The position numbers were made by a program, and so were the translations under genes. This document shows, in pieces, positions 18,359-26,486 of a stretch of 39,243 bases of DNA. Numbering within the stretch: the first letter of the stretch is position 1; each line of letters begins with the position of its first letter. The notes beneath the pieces were generated by a model. It saw only the letters and a program-made list of their open reading frames with translations, had not been told where the DNA came from and made no database searches. Source of the stretch: Thermoflexales bacterium (GTDB lineage: Bacteria; Chloroflexota; Anaerolineae; Fen-1058); the NCBI GenBank assembly GCA_030834825.1, contig JAUQXC010000430.1, positions 1 through 39,243 of the forward strand, written 5' to 3'.

Positions 18359-19008
18359 AACCTGGTTTCGCTATTGCCTTGGTCAGCCTCGCTTTTGTAA
18401 CGCTAGTGGGTTGCGGGCAATCATCCACTCGCCCGACAGCCACGCGTCTACTCGAGCCGACAGCTACTCTTATATCAGGTTGGCATCGTGTAACGGGCAA
18501 AGGTGTTTCCATATCTCTGCCGGACACTTTTGTAGGTGGCGATTTTTCTGAGAGCAATCGTAAAGACATTCGCCAACGGCTCAATCCGTCCAATCAAATA
18601 TCCATCGGGTTGATAGACGCACTTGAGCGGACTTCCACCAATTTGATACTCTTATTTGCAGTCAACACGGAGTCGAGCGAATCAGACTCGTCCTCAACGC
18701 TAACTATCATCAGTGAGACAGTGCCGGAGGCTCTGCACCCCCTGACGCATTTAGAATCTCGAACGAGAACAGACCTGGCATTTCCATTCACAGTGAAAGT
18801 AAAAGAAGAACTCAAAGTCGATGGGAATCCAGCCGGGCGCATGATTATCGAGTGGGGAGAAAAGGGCGCGCGAGAGATTACCTACGCCATTAGATACAAG
18901 ACACGTATGTACGTGATAAGTTTTTCCATTTCCCATAACGAATTCGAAAAGATGTTGCCCATCATCGAACAAAGCATCCAGACCCTCACCATCAATCCAC
19001 ACCCCTGA
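18355..19008 (+). CDS. Lipoprotein, paralog 2
   Basis: MKPGFAIALVSLAFVTLVGCGQ lipobox; GKGVSISLPDTF; MLPIIEQSIQTLT, parallel to 17174-17809. Confidence 0.75.
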   Translation: MKPGFAIALVSLAFVTLVGCGQSSTRPTATRLLEPTATLISGWHRVTGKGVSISLPDTFVGGDFSESNRKDIRQRLNPSNQISIGLIDALERTSTNLILLFAVNTESSESDSSSTLTIISETVPEALHPLTHLESRTRTDLAFPFTVKVKEELKVDGNPAGRMIIEWGEKGAREITYAIRYKTRMYVISFSISHNEFEKMLPIIEQSIQTLTINPHP

Positions 19009-19017
19009 GAGATACCC

Positions 19018-20610
19018 ATGTCCGAACTTATTCTCATCAACGCCCGCATTCATACCCTGGATGCCATACAACCTGCCGCCCGATCGGTTGCGATCCGCGA
19101 TAACCAGCTCCTGGCGCTGGGCAGCGCTGACGCCATGCGCTCGCTGCTGCCCAACGCAGCCGTGATCGATCTACACGATCGCTGCGTCATCCCCGGCCTG
19201 ATCGATGCGCATCTGCACGCCGAATGGACGGCGCTTGGCATGAAGAACGTCGACGCCGAAGCACCGACGCTGGACGAATTGCTGCGTCGCGTGGAAGAAC
19301 GCACGAAGATCACACCGCCCGGTCAATGGATTCGTGGGCACGGCTGGAATCAAAATATCTGGGGTGGAGCGTTTCCTGCGAAGGCCGATCTCGATCGCGT
19401 TGCGCCGGAGCATCCGGTCTATCTCACCGCCAAGAGCGGACATGCCGCGTGGGCGAATTCACTGGCGCTGAAGCTGGCAGGCATCACCGCAAACACACCC
19501 AATCCACCCAATGGCGAGATCGTGCGTGAGACGGCGGCGGGCGCCGGGGGCGAGCCAACGGGTATCTTCTTCGAAGACGCCATGGCGCTGGTCGGCAAGA
19601 TCATTCCTGAACCCACCGCGTCACAATTGGCCGACGCCTTACGCGACGCCCTGCCCTTGTTTCAGCGCGTTGGGTTGACAGGCGTGCACGACTTCGATGG
19701 CGCCCGCGCGCTGCAAGCGTGGCAGATTCTCAAAGAGAACGGCGAACTCAACTTCCGCGTGAGCAAGACGATCCCGATTGCGCTGCAAGAACACGCCATC
19801 GCTCTAGGAATTCGATCGGGCTTTGGCGACGACTGGCTGCGCCTCAACAGCGTCAAGTCCTTCGCCGACGGCGCACTCGGTCCGCAGACCGCGCTGATGA
19901 TCGAACCCTATGAAGGCACAACCGCCATTCGTGGCATGAGCACGCTGGACAAAGAAGAGATGTTCGAGAACGTGCGCCGGGCCAGCGCGGCAGGCCTATC
20001 GTCCACCATCCACGCCATCGGTGATAAAGCGAATCATGACGTGCTGGATGTGTTCGCCATGGTGCGTCAGCAAGAAGGCAACGCGCGCCTGCGTCATCGC
20101 ATCGAGCATGTGCAGTTGCTGCACCCCGACGACTTCAAGCGCCTGGCGCAGCTGAACGTCATCGCGTCGATGCAGCCCATTCACGCGACGAGCGACATGC
20201 TTATCGCCGACAAGTTTTGGGGCAAACGCAGCGCGGGCGCTTATGCGTGGCGCACACAACTCAACGCGGCCGCGAGGCTGGCCTTTGGGTCCGATTCACC
20301 CGTCGAGTCATTCAATCCGTTCCTGGGCATTCACGCCGCCGTCACGCGCCGCCGCACGGATGGATCACCTCAGCCTGACGGCTGGTACCCTGAACAACGC
20401 CTCAGCGTCGAACAAGCCGTCCATGGCTTCACGCTGGGCGCAGCTTACGCGTCTTACGAAGAAACCCGCAAGGGATCGCTCGCGCCCGGCAAGCTGGCGG
20501 ACCTCATCGTCCTCGATCGCGACATCTTCTCGAGCGATCCGATGGAGATTGCCGGGACGCAAGTGCTCGCGACGATGATTGATGGGAAACTGGTGGCAGG
20601 TGGGTGGTAG
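19018..20610 (+). CDS. Amidohydrolase family protein (YtcJ-like)
   Basis: VIPGLIDAHLHAEW; GWNQNIWGG; LTAKSGHAAWANSLAL; AIGDKANHDVLD; RIEHVQ; AFGSDSPVE; GKLADLIVLDRD. Confidence 0.92.
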   Translation: MSELILINARIHTLDAIQPAARSVAIRDNQLLALGSADAMRSLLPNAAVIDLHDRCVIPGLIDAHLHAEWTALGMKNVDAEAPTLDELLRRVEERTKITPPGQWIRGHGWNQNIWGGAFPAKADLDRVAPEHPVYLTAKSGHAAWANSLALKLAGITANTPNPPNGEIVRETAAGAGGEPTGIFFEDAMALVGKIIPEPTASQLADALRDALPLFQRVGLTGVHDFDGARALQAWQILKENGELNFRVSKTIPIALQEHAIALGIRSGFGDDWLRLNSVKSFADGALGPQTALMIEPYEGTTAIRGMSTLDKEEMFENVRRASAAGLSSTIHAIGDKANHDVLDVFAMVRQQEGNARLRHRIEHVQLLHPDDFKRLAQLNVIASMQPIHATSDMLIADKFWGKRSAGAYAWRTQLNAAARLAFGSDSPVESFNPFLGIHAAVTRRRTDGSPQPDGWYPEQRLSVEQAVHGFTLGAAYASYEETRKGSLAPGKLADLIVLDRDIFSSDPMEIAGTQVLATMIDGKLVAGGW

Positions 20611-20645
20611 CTGGTTATTGGCTGCTGGCGGCTAGCGGCTGGCAT
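20608..20645. repeat. Degenerate GGCTGGCxGC-type simple repeat beginning at the stop codon
   Basis: TAGCTGGTTATTGGCTGCTGGCGGCTAGCGGCTGGCA; similar tracts at 26421-26467 and 32981-33020 (reverse strand). Confidence 0.6.
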
Positions 20646-20742
20646 ACGACAAAACTGTTGGGCAGGCTCAAGGCGGACGAGAGTCCGCCGGGCTGAATTG
20701 GCCGTTGGCAAGGGTTCATCTTTTTCAAATCACGGAGCGATC

Positions 20743-22899
20743 ATGGCACAGAATTCTTCCTCATCCGATCGCCGCAGCCATCGCTTGAACGCTTTACTCT
20801 TGGTGCCGGTGGTTCTCCTCATTAGCGTAACGATCTTGCACTACCAAGGCGAGCTGCACCTGAGATTGCAACAACTTGGTAGCGAGAGTGTCGCGTCCGG
20901 ACCGGCCTTGGATTGGTCCTTCTGGGCACAACCAGTGATGGGCAACATCGCTTGGCTTCTGTTGGGGATTTTGCTCATCTTAACGCTCTTCTGCGCCCAG
21001 CGACATTGGTTGTCTCCGCGCGGTGCGGCTGTGGCGATTCCCACCATCTTGATTGCGACAGCGGTGCAGCTGGCCCAACCCGCCAGCATTCAGGCCCAGG
21101 TGGTGGCGAGTGAACAAGCAGTGTATCAAAACGCCATCGATCTTTTCCGCGCCGGAGATTATGCGCTTTCGGTTGAAAAGTTCGAACGCCTCCGGCAGAC
21201 AGCGGAAGATCAATCTGTCCGAGTGGAGGCCAACGGTTGGTTCAGCGGCGCTCGCTACCATCAAAACGATTACGAGGCCAGTGTAGTCGCGGCCTGCGAC
21301 TATGCGCGGCAAGCTTCACCGGCACAACGTTATTGGCAACCCAACATGATTACGCTGCATTGGGCCATTTATGAATTAGGGCAGACCAGTGCCAGCCTGG
21401 ATGAGGCCATTCAACGCCTGGATCGCATCACCGCTTGCGAGGGCGTGGCCGAAGCGTCTCACCACTGGCTGACCATTTCGCCCAAGCTCTATCTCGTCGC
21501 CACTGAGCTATACGCTTTTGAACAAGCCGATCCTGATCCACAAACACGCGCTGCGCTGCAACACCTGGCTGAACAATATCCGCACGAGGCTTATGCCGAC
21601 CTGGCCTTGCTGGCATTAGGCGATTACGATCGACTGATACAGCAGTACCCGGAAAGCAGCTGGCTCGATCGGGCCTACTATGGTCGTGCCATACACGCCG
21701 ATGAAAGCGGGAATCTCGATCAGGCTCGCCTGGCCTATCAAGCCTTTATCGATCGGTTCCCTGAACATACCCACACGCTGAAAAGTACTCAACGTGTGGG
21801 GCGTATCCTGGAAGAACAAGGCGATCTAGCGGCGGCTTTGCTCTACTTTCTGCAAGCCCCTTATCCCGCCGGAAAACCGGATGAGACAGAAGGGTATACG
21901 ACGCCTTTCCAGAAAGACATCCTGTATCTGCTTGATGTCAAGATGAACGCTGCCGACGTCCAAAGTTTCATCACACAACATCCCACCGCACCCGCGCCCA
22001 CTCTGCTGCGTTTCTCGCTGGCCGCCAACTTATTGGCTGAAGATCGCTATGCTGAGGCAAAAACGATCTTTCGTGCCTTGGCACAAGCGTCGCCTGCTGG
22101 AACCAAGCTACAGCAGTTGAGCCAGGACAATCTCGACAAGATCGCGCTGATCCAAGCAGCGTTGAACGACCCAGATCCAGACGCTACACTGAATCTGGCG
22201 CTGTATCTGCTCCAAGATCAGCCCGTCTTCTACAATGAGCTATGGCGTAGAAACCGCCGTTATGCTGTGGCCGGGCGCGGCGCGCCGTGGTCCTACTATT
22301 TACAGCGCAACGATCACCTCCGCGCTGTCGCACTGCTGCAAAAATACCTGAAGCAATATCCCGACACGCCGCGTGCCGAAGAAGCACTGTTTGCCTTAGG
22401 TCAGGCCTATGCCACGCTCGGCAGTTCGAGCAGCTTCCTGCCCTTCGATGCTCCAACCGGTTATGATGTCAAAACCCTGCGGCAAAAAGCTGTAGAAACG
22501 TTCATGACATTCGTGCACAAATACCCCAACAGTATATACTTTGATACCGCACTCGCCGAGACCGCTCTGGTGTATATTGAAGACGAGCCGATTGAACCGG
22601 AACCCGCCATCAAGCAATTTCGTGTTTTAGCACAGACTTATCCGGAGCATCGCCTGGCGAACAATGCTCTTAATTGGGTCGCTTACCTAGAATGCGAATT
22701 GGCCGACAAAGAACAGTCTGGCAGCACCGCCTGGCGCGCGATGTTTCAAAAGGCCCAGGCCGATTACCAAATCATCTTAGATAAGTACCCCGAAGGTCAT
22801 GTCGCCCGAACGGCCCAGGCCAATATCCAGATTATTCAAGACGTGCTAGCCCGACCCGACGAGTGGGTATATTCGCCATGTCGCTTCGATGTGCCCTAG
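20743..22899 (+). CDS. Membrane-anchored TPR-repeat protein
   Basis: Two N-terminal TM segments; repeated helical units such as ALFRAGDYALSVEKFERLRQ and KYLKQYPDTPRAEEALFALGQAYATLG. Confidence 0.82.
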   Translation: MAQNSSSSDRRSHRLNALLLVPVVLLISVTILHYQGELHLRLQQLGSESVASGPALDWSFWAQPVMGNIAWLLLGILLILTLFCAQRHWLSPRGAAVAIPTILIATAVQLAQPASIQAQVVASEQAVYQNAIDLFRAGDYALSVEKFERLRQTAEDQSVRVEANGWFSGARYHQNDYEASVVAACDYARQASPAQRYWQPNMITLHWAIYELGQTSASLDEAIQRLDRITACEGVAEASHHWLTISPKLYLVATELYAFEQADPDPQTRAALQHLAEQYPHEAYADLALLALGDYDRLIQQYPESSWLDRAYYGRAIHADESGNLDQARLAYQAFIDRFPEHTHTLKSTQRVGRILEEQGDLAAALLYFLQAPYPAGKPDETEGYTTPFQKDILYLLDVKMNAADVQSFITQHPTAPAPTLLRFSLAANLLAEDRYAEAKTIFRALAQASPAGTKLQQLSQDNLDKIALIQAALNDPDPDATLNLALYLLQDQPVFYNELWRRNRRYAVAGRGAPWSYYLQRNDHLRAVALLQKYLKQYPDTPRAEEALFALGQAYATLGSSSSFLPFDAPTGYDVKTLRQKAVETFMTFVHKYPNSIYFDTALAETALVYIEDEPIEPEPAIKQFRVLAQTYPEHRLANNALNWVAYLECELADKEQSGSTAWRAMFQKAQADYQIILDKYPEGHVARTAQANIQIIQDVLARPDEWVYSPCRFDVP

Positions 22900-23537
22900 G
22901 GGTGTTTTTTTTAAGTATGCTACTGATGTTGTCACTGACGGGGTGTGACTCTTCCTTGACGCTACCCACAAGCAGCCCAAGCGCACCACGCGTGACACCA
23001 CTTGATACCATGAATGTTATTGGCCTATTAGCGGGTCATCAGGGAGCGGGCCGCGGCGCTACCTGCTCCGATGGCGTGGAAGAAGTCACCATCACGACGG
23101 ACATTGCCGCTCGGCTGCAGAAAAAATTGCGAGAAGCTGGCTATCAGGTCGATCTACTTGATGAATTCGACGCTCGTTTGGATAATTATCAGGCAGCGGT
23201 TTTCGTCGCCTTGCACGCTGATTCCTGCATTCGCGGCGCGAGCGGTTTTAAAATCGCCAGCCGCAAGATAGCTGACTCTATTACCACTCGCGCGTTGCGC
23301 GACTGCCTGCAAGGACATTATCACGAGGCCACACATTTGGAACCTCAACCCTTTGGCGTTACGCCTGCGATGACTCATTACTATGCCTTTGATCGATTAG
23401 CACCTGAGACGCCGGCGGCCATTATTGAGTTGGGCTTCATTAGCACCGATCGTGCCATCTTACTCGATCAACCTGAGCAAGCTGTGCAGGGGCTATACGC
23501 TGGGATCATTTGCTTTTTAGAGCGGGACAAACGTTGA
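22878..23537 (+). CDS. N-acetylmuramoyl-L-alanine amidase (Amidase_3) lipoprotein
   Basis: Lipobox LSLTGCD; GLLAGHQGAGRGATCSDGVEEVTITTDIAARLQKKLREAGYQVDLL; FVALHADSC; PAAIIELGFISTDRA. Confidence 0.85.
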   Translation: MSLRCALGVFFLSMLLMLSLTGCDSSLTLPTSSPSAPRVTPLDTMNVIGLLAGHQGAGRGATCSDGVEEVTITTDIAARLQKKLREAGYQVDLLDEFDARLDNYQAAVFVALHADSCIRGASGFKIASRKIADSITTRALRDCLQGHYHEATHLEPQPFGVTPAMTHYYAFDRLAPETPAAIIELGFISTDRAILLDQPEQAVQGLYAGIICFLERDKR

Positions 23538-23566
23538 ATGGATCGATTAACTGAAGAGCACCCATC

Positions 23567-24166
23567 ATGAATGCCCTTAACCTTATCCGCACCCGCCGCT
23601 CGATCCGGGGTTACGCCGATCAACCGGTACTGCCCGATCTGATCGATCAGCTCCTCGAAGCGGCGACCTGGGCGCCTTCGTCGCACAATCGCCAGCCGTG
23701 GCGCTTCGCTGTGATCACGACGCAGGACGCCAAAGATCAGTTGGCCGATCGGATGGGCGAACGCCTGTGGTCTGATCGAGCACGCGATGGCGATCCAGCT
23801 GAGGCGATCGAGCGGGACGTGAATCGATCGCGCGAACGGATCATCTCGGCTCCGGTAATCATTGTGGCGTGCTTGTCGCCGATCGATTTGGATCACTATC
23901 CCGACGAGCGGCGCAACTCGCTCGAACGAACGATGGCCGTGCAGAGTGTGGGCGCCTCGATTCAGAATCTGCTGCTGGCCGCGCACGAGTTAGGCCTGGG
24001 TGCATGTTGGATGTGCGCACCGTTGTTCTGTCCTGACGTGGTACGCCAGGTGCTGCACTTGCCGGACGATTGGGAAGCACAGGCGTTGATCACCCTCGGT
24101 TATCCGGCAAATGTGGGTAAGTCCAGAAGCCGCGTTGATTTCCGAGAGATAACGGTTTGGAGATAA
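23567..24166 (+). CDS. Nitroreductase-family protein resembling the FbiB C-terminal domain (candidate dehydro-F420 reductase)
   Basis: RTRRSIRGYADQPV, WAPSSHNRQPWRF, YPDERRNSLERTMAVQSVGASIQNLLLAAHELGLGACWMCAPLFCPDVVRQVLHLPDDWE; adjacent to cofD/cofC. Confidence 0.75.
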   Translation: MNALNLIRTRRSIRGYADQPVLPDLIDQLLEAATWAPSSHNRQPWRFAVITTQDAKDQLADRMGERLWSDRARDGDPAEAIERDVNRSRERIISAPVIIVACLSPIDLDHYPDERRNSLERTMAVQSVGASIQNLLLAAHELGLGACWMCAPLFCPDVVRQVLHLPDDWEAQALITLGYPANVGKSRSRVDFREITVWR

Positions 24167-24262
24167 CCGCGAAGACGCAAAGGACGCGAAGGATATAGAT
24201 CTTTTTTGTGCTCTTTGTGCCTCGCCCAGCGCGCCCCCGACGCTCCGCGTCGGACAGGGCGT
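24160..24262. repeat. Composite intergenic repeat with nested hairpin
   Basis: aaccgcgaagacgcaaaggacgcgaagg ... ctttgtgctctttgtgcct interrupted by cgccc...CCGACGCtccGCGTCGG...gggcg then ttgtggttcg. Confidence 0.6.
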
Positions 24263-24281
24263 TGTGGTTCGTTTGGGGAGA

Positions 24282-25331
24282 ATGATGAATATTGTGGCGT
24301 TAGCCGGCGGTGTCGGCGGTGCAAAGTTAGCGCAAGGATTGATGCTGGCCCCCTCCCCCCTTCAGGGGGTCTCCCGTCCGCCCAAAATGCGGACAGGGGA
24401 GGGAGAACTCCCTTCCCCTGTCACATCTTTCCGTGACGGGGGAAGGGTTGGGGGTCTCACCATCATCGTCAACACGGGCGATGATTTTGAGTGGCACGGC
24501 CTGCACGTCTCGCCGGATCTGGATACGGTCACCTATACGCTCGGTGGATTGGCGAATTCGCAGACAGGTTGGGGCGTAGCCGGTGACACGTTTGAAGCGC
24601 TCGGCGCGCTGCGGCGGCTGGGTGCCGAGGCCTGGTTTAACATCGGCGATCGCGATCTGGCGACACACGTGTATCGCACGTCGCTGCTGCGCCAGGGCAA
24701 GACGCTAACCGAAGCGACGCAGGCGATCACTCAAGCCTTGGGAATTCAGGCTACGCTCCTGCCGATGACGGACGATCGCTTTCGGACAATGGTTGAGACC
24801 GATCAGGGCACATTGGAATTCCAGGATTACTTCGTGCAGCAACGCTGGCAGCCGGTGATCAGGCACATTCATTTTGATGGCGTTGAAACGGCGCGAGCCA
24901 CGCCGCAAGTCATCACGGCCCTGCAACAGGCCGATGCGATCATCATTGCGCCGTCGAACCCGTTCGTGAGTGTGGATCCGATATTGAAAGTAACCCCCAC
25001 CCCCACCCTCCCCAGTCACGACGGGGGAGGGTGTAAGGGAGGGGGTCGGCCAATCGCCGCCGTGTCGCCCATCGTCGGCGGGCAGGCGCTCAAAGGCCCG
25101 GCGGCCAAGATGTTTGCGGAGTTGGGCTGGGAACCGTCAGCTTATGCAGTAGCGCAGCACTATCACGGCCTTGTTACCCACTTCGTGCTCGATCGCATCG
25201 ACGCCGATCAGGAAGGCTGGATACAAGCTTTGGGTATGCAAACGTTGGTGACAGACACCATCATGCAGTCAGTGGAAGATCGGAAACGACTGGCCGCGGA
25301 AGTGGTAGAATTCGTAAAACGTGATGCGTAA
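24282..25331 (+). CDS. cofD: 2-phospho-L-lactate transferase (CofD/FbiA) containing two repeat-encoded insertions
   Basis: MNIVALAGGVGGAKLAQG, IIVNTGDDFEWHGLHVSPDLDTVTYTLGG, FNIGDRDLATHVYRT, PSNPFVSVDPIL, AAVSPIVGGQALKGPAAKM. Confidence 0.93.
   Translation: MMNIVALAGGVGGAKLAQGLMLAPSPLQGVSRPPKMRTGEGELPSPVTSFRDGGRVGGLTIIVNTGDDFEWHGLHVSPDLDTVTYTLGGLANSQTGWGVAGDTFEALGALRRLGAEAWFNIGDRDLATHVYRTSLLRQGKTLTEATQAITQALGIQATLLPMTDDRFRTMVETDQGTLEFQDYFVQQRWQPVIRHIHFDGVETARATPQVITALQQADAIIIAPSNPFVSVDPILKVTPTPTLPSHDGGGCKGGGRPIAAVSPIVGGQALKGPAAKMFAELGWEPSAYAVAQHYHGLVTHFVLDRIDADQEGWIQALGMQTLVTDTIMQSVEDRKRLAAEVVEFVKRDA
24349..24455. repeat. REP/MITE-like GC-rich palindromic element inside cofD (insertion 1)
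   Basis: ccctcccccc-ttcaggggg..., GTCCGCccaaaatGCGGAC, CCCCTGTCAC...GTGACGGGGG, flanking CofD core motifs. Confidence 0.85.
24993..25046. repeat. REP/MITE-like GC-rich palindromic element inside cofD (insertion 2)
   Basis: cccccacccccaccctccccagtcacgacgggggagggtgtaagggagggggt, imperfect inverted repeat CACCCTCCCC/GGGGGAGGGTG. Confidence 0.8.
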
Positions 25332-25981
25332 TGGGTAATTCAGCCTTCGTCCCTCAGTCTTCATCCTTCAAGACCTACGCCATTCTCCCCGTCAAGCCGC
25401 TGGCGCGCGCCAAAAGCCGCCTGGCCCGCGCGCTGAAAGCGCCGACGCGCGCTGCGCTGGTGCGATCGATCTTTTCACGCACGTTGGATGTGATCGCCCA
25501 GGTGCCGCGCATCGACGGCGCGATCGTCGTGAGCCGCGATCTGACAATCCTGGAACTGGCCCGGCAGCGCAACGCCATCACCTTGATGGAATCCGATTCG
25601 GGATTGAATCCCGCCCTTACACAGGCGGCACACTGGGCGGCACAGCACCTCGCCCGATCGGTGATCGTCATCCCGGTCGATCTGCCGCTGATTACAGCGG
25701 CCGATCTCGACGCGCTGCTCGATCGGGCGGCGGAAGAGCGCTGCCTCGTCATTGCCCCCGATCGACATGAAGACGGCACTAACGTTCTGCTCGCGCGCCC
25801 GCCAGACGCCGTCCACTTTGCTTACGGCGCAGCATCCTTCAACGCGCATCGTACGCAGGCGATCGCACACGGTCTGATCGTCCATGAATATCGATCGCCG
25901 ACAACGGCCTTCGATATCGACGTGCCGGATGATCTGGCGTGGTATCGCGCCGTGCTTGACGCACAGGTATTTTCAGAATAA
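25331..25981 (+). CDS. cofC: 2-phospho-L-lactate guanylyltransferase (CofC/FbiD)
   Basis: YAILPVKPLARAKSRLARAL, GAIVVSRD, NPALTQAAHWA, VIVIPVDLPLITAADLDALL, APDRHEDGTNVLLARPP, AFDIDVPDDLAWYRA. Confidence 0.92.
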   Translation: MGNSAFVPQSSSFKTYAILPVKPLARAKSRLARALKAPTRAALVRSIFSRTLDVIAQVPRIDGAIVVSRDLTILELARQRNAITLMESDSGLNPALTQAAHWAAQHLARSVIVIPVDLPLITAADLDALLDRAAEERCLVIAPDRHEDGTNVLLARPPDAVHFAYGAASFNAHRTQAIAHGLIVHEYRSPTTAFDIDVPDDLAWYRAVLDAQVFSE

Positions 25982-26017
25982 GATAGCGAAGAGCGCATAG
26001 CGTTCAGCACTCAGCAC

Positions 26018-26412
26018 TCAGTGTTCAACTTTCAGCGCTACGGACTGTCAATATGAAGGATTTCAGGGAATTGAAGATCTGGGAAAAAGCGCATCACTTG
26101 ACACTGGCAATCTATCACACAACTGCCGCATTCCCTTCAGAAGAACGATATGGCTTAACAAGCCAAATGCGCCGTTCGGCAGCCTCCATCCCGACTAATA
26201 TCGCCGAAGGCTGCGGTCGTGGCAGCGACGACGACTTCCGCCGCTTTCTTCAAATAGCAATGGGCTCAGCTAGCGAACTGGAATACCAACTAATCCTCGC
26301 ACATGATTTAGGATATCTGGCCTCAGCCGACCATGAGCGCCTGTCAACAGCTGTCATCGAGGTCAAACGTATGTTGGCTTCACTTATCACGAAAATCAAA
26401 AGTGAACACTGA
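26018..26412. mobile_element. Candidate S23 cassette bounded by 10-bp inverted repeats
   Basis: TCAGTGTTCA (26018-26027) and TGAACACTGA (26403-26412) bracket the S23-type ORF. Confidence 0.35.
26053..26412 (+). CDS. Four-helix-bundle protein (S23 ribosomal/23S rRNA intervening-sequence family)
   Basis: FRELKIWEKAHHLTLAIYHTTAAFPSEERYGLTSQMRRSAASIPTNIAEGCGRGSDDDFRRFLQIAMGSASELEYQLILAHDLGYL. Confidence 0.93.
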   Translation: MKDFRELKIWEKAHHLTLAIYHTTAAFPSEERYGLTSQMRRSAASIPTNIAEGCGRGSDDDFRRFLQIAMGSASELEYQLILAHDLGYLASADHERLSTAVIEVKRMLASLITKIKSEH

Positions 26413-26486
26413 TTCTAAACACTGATTGTCGACCGCTGATGGCCGATGGCTGACGGCTGATTGCTAACCACACCAAGGAGACCCCC

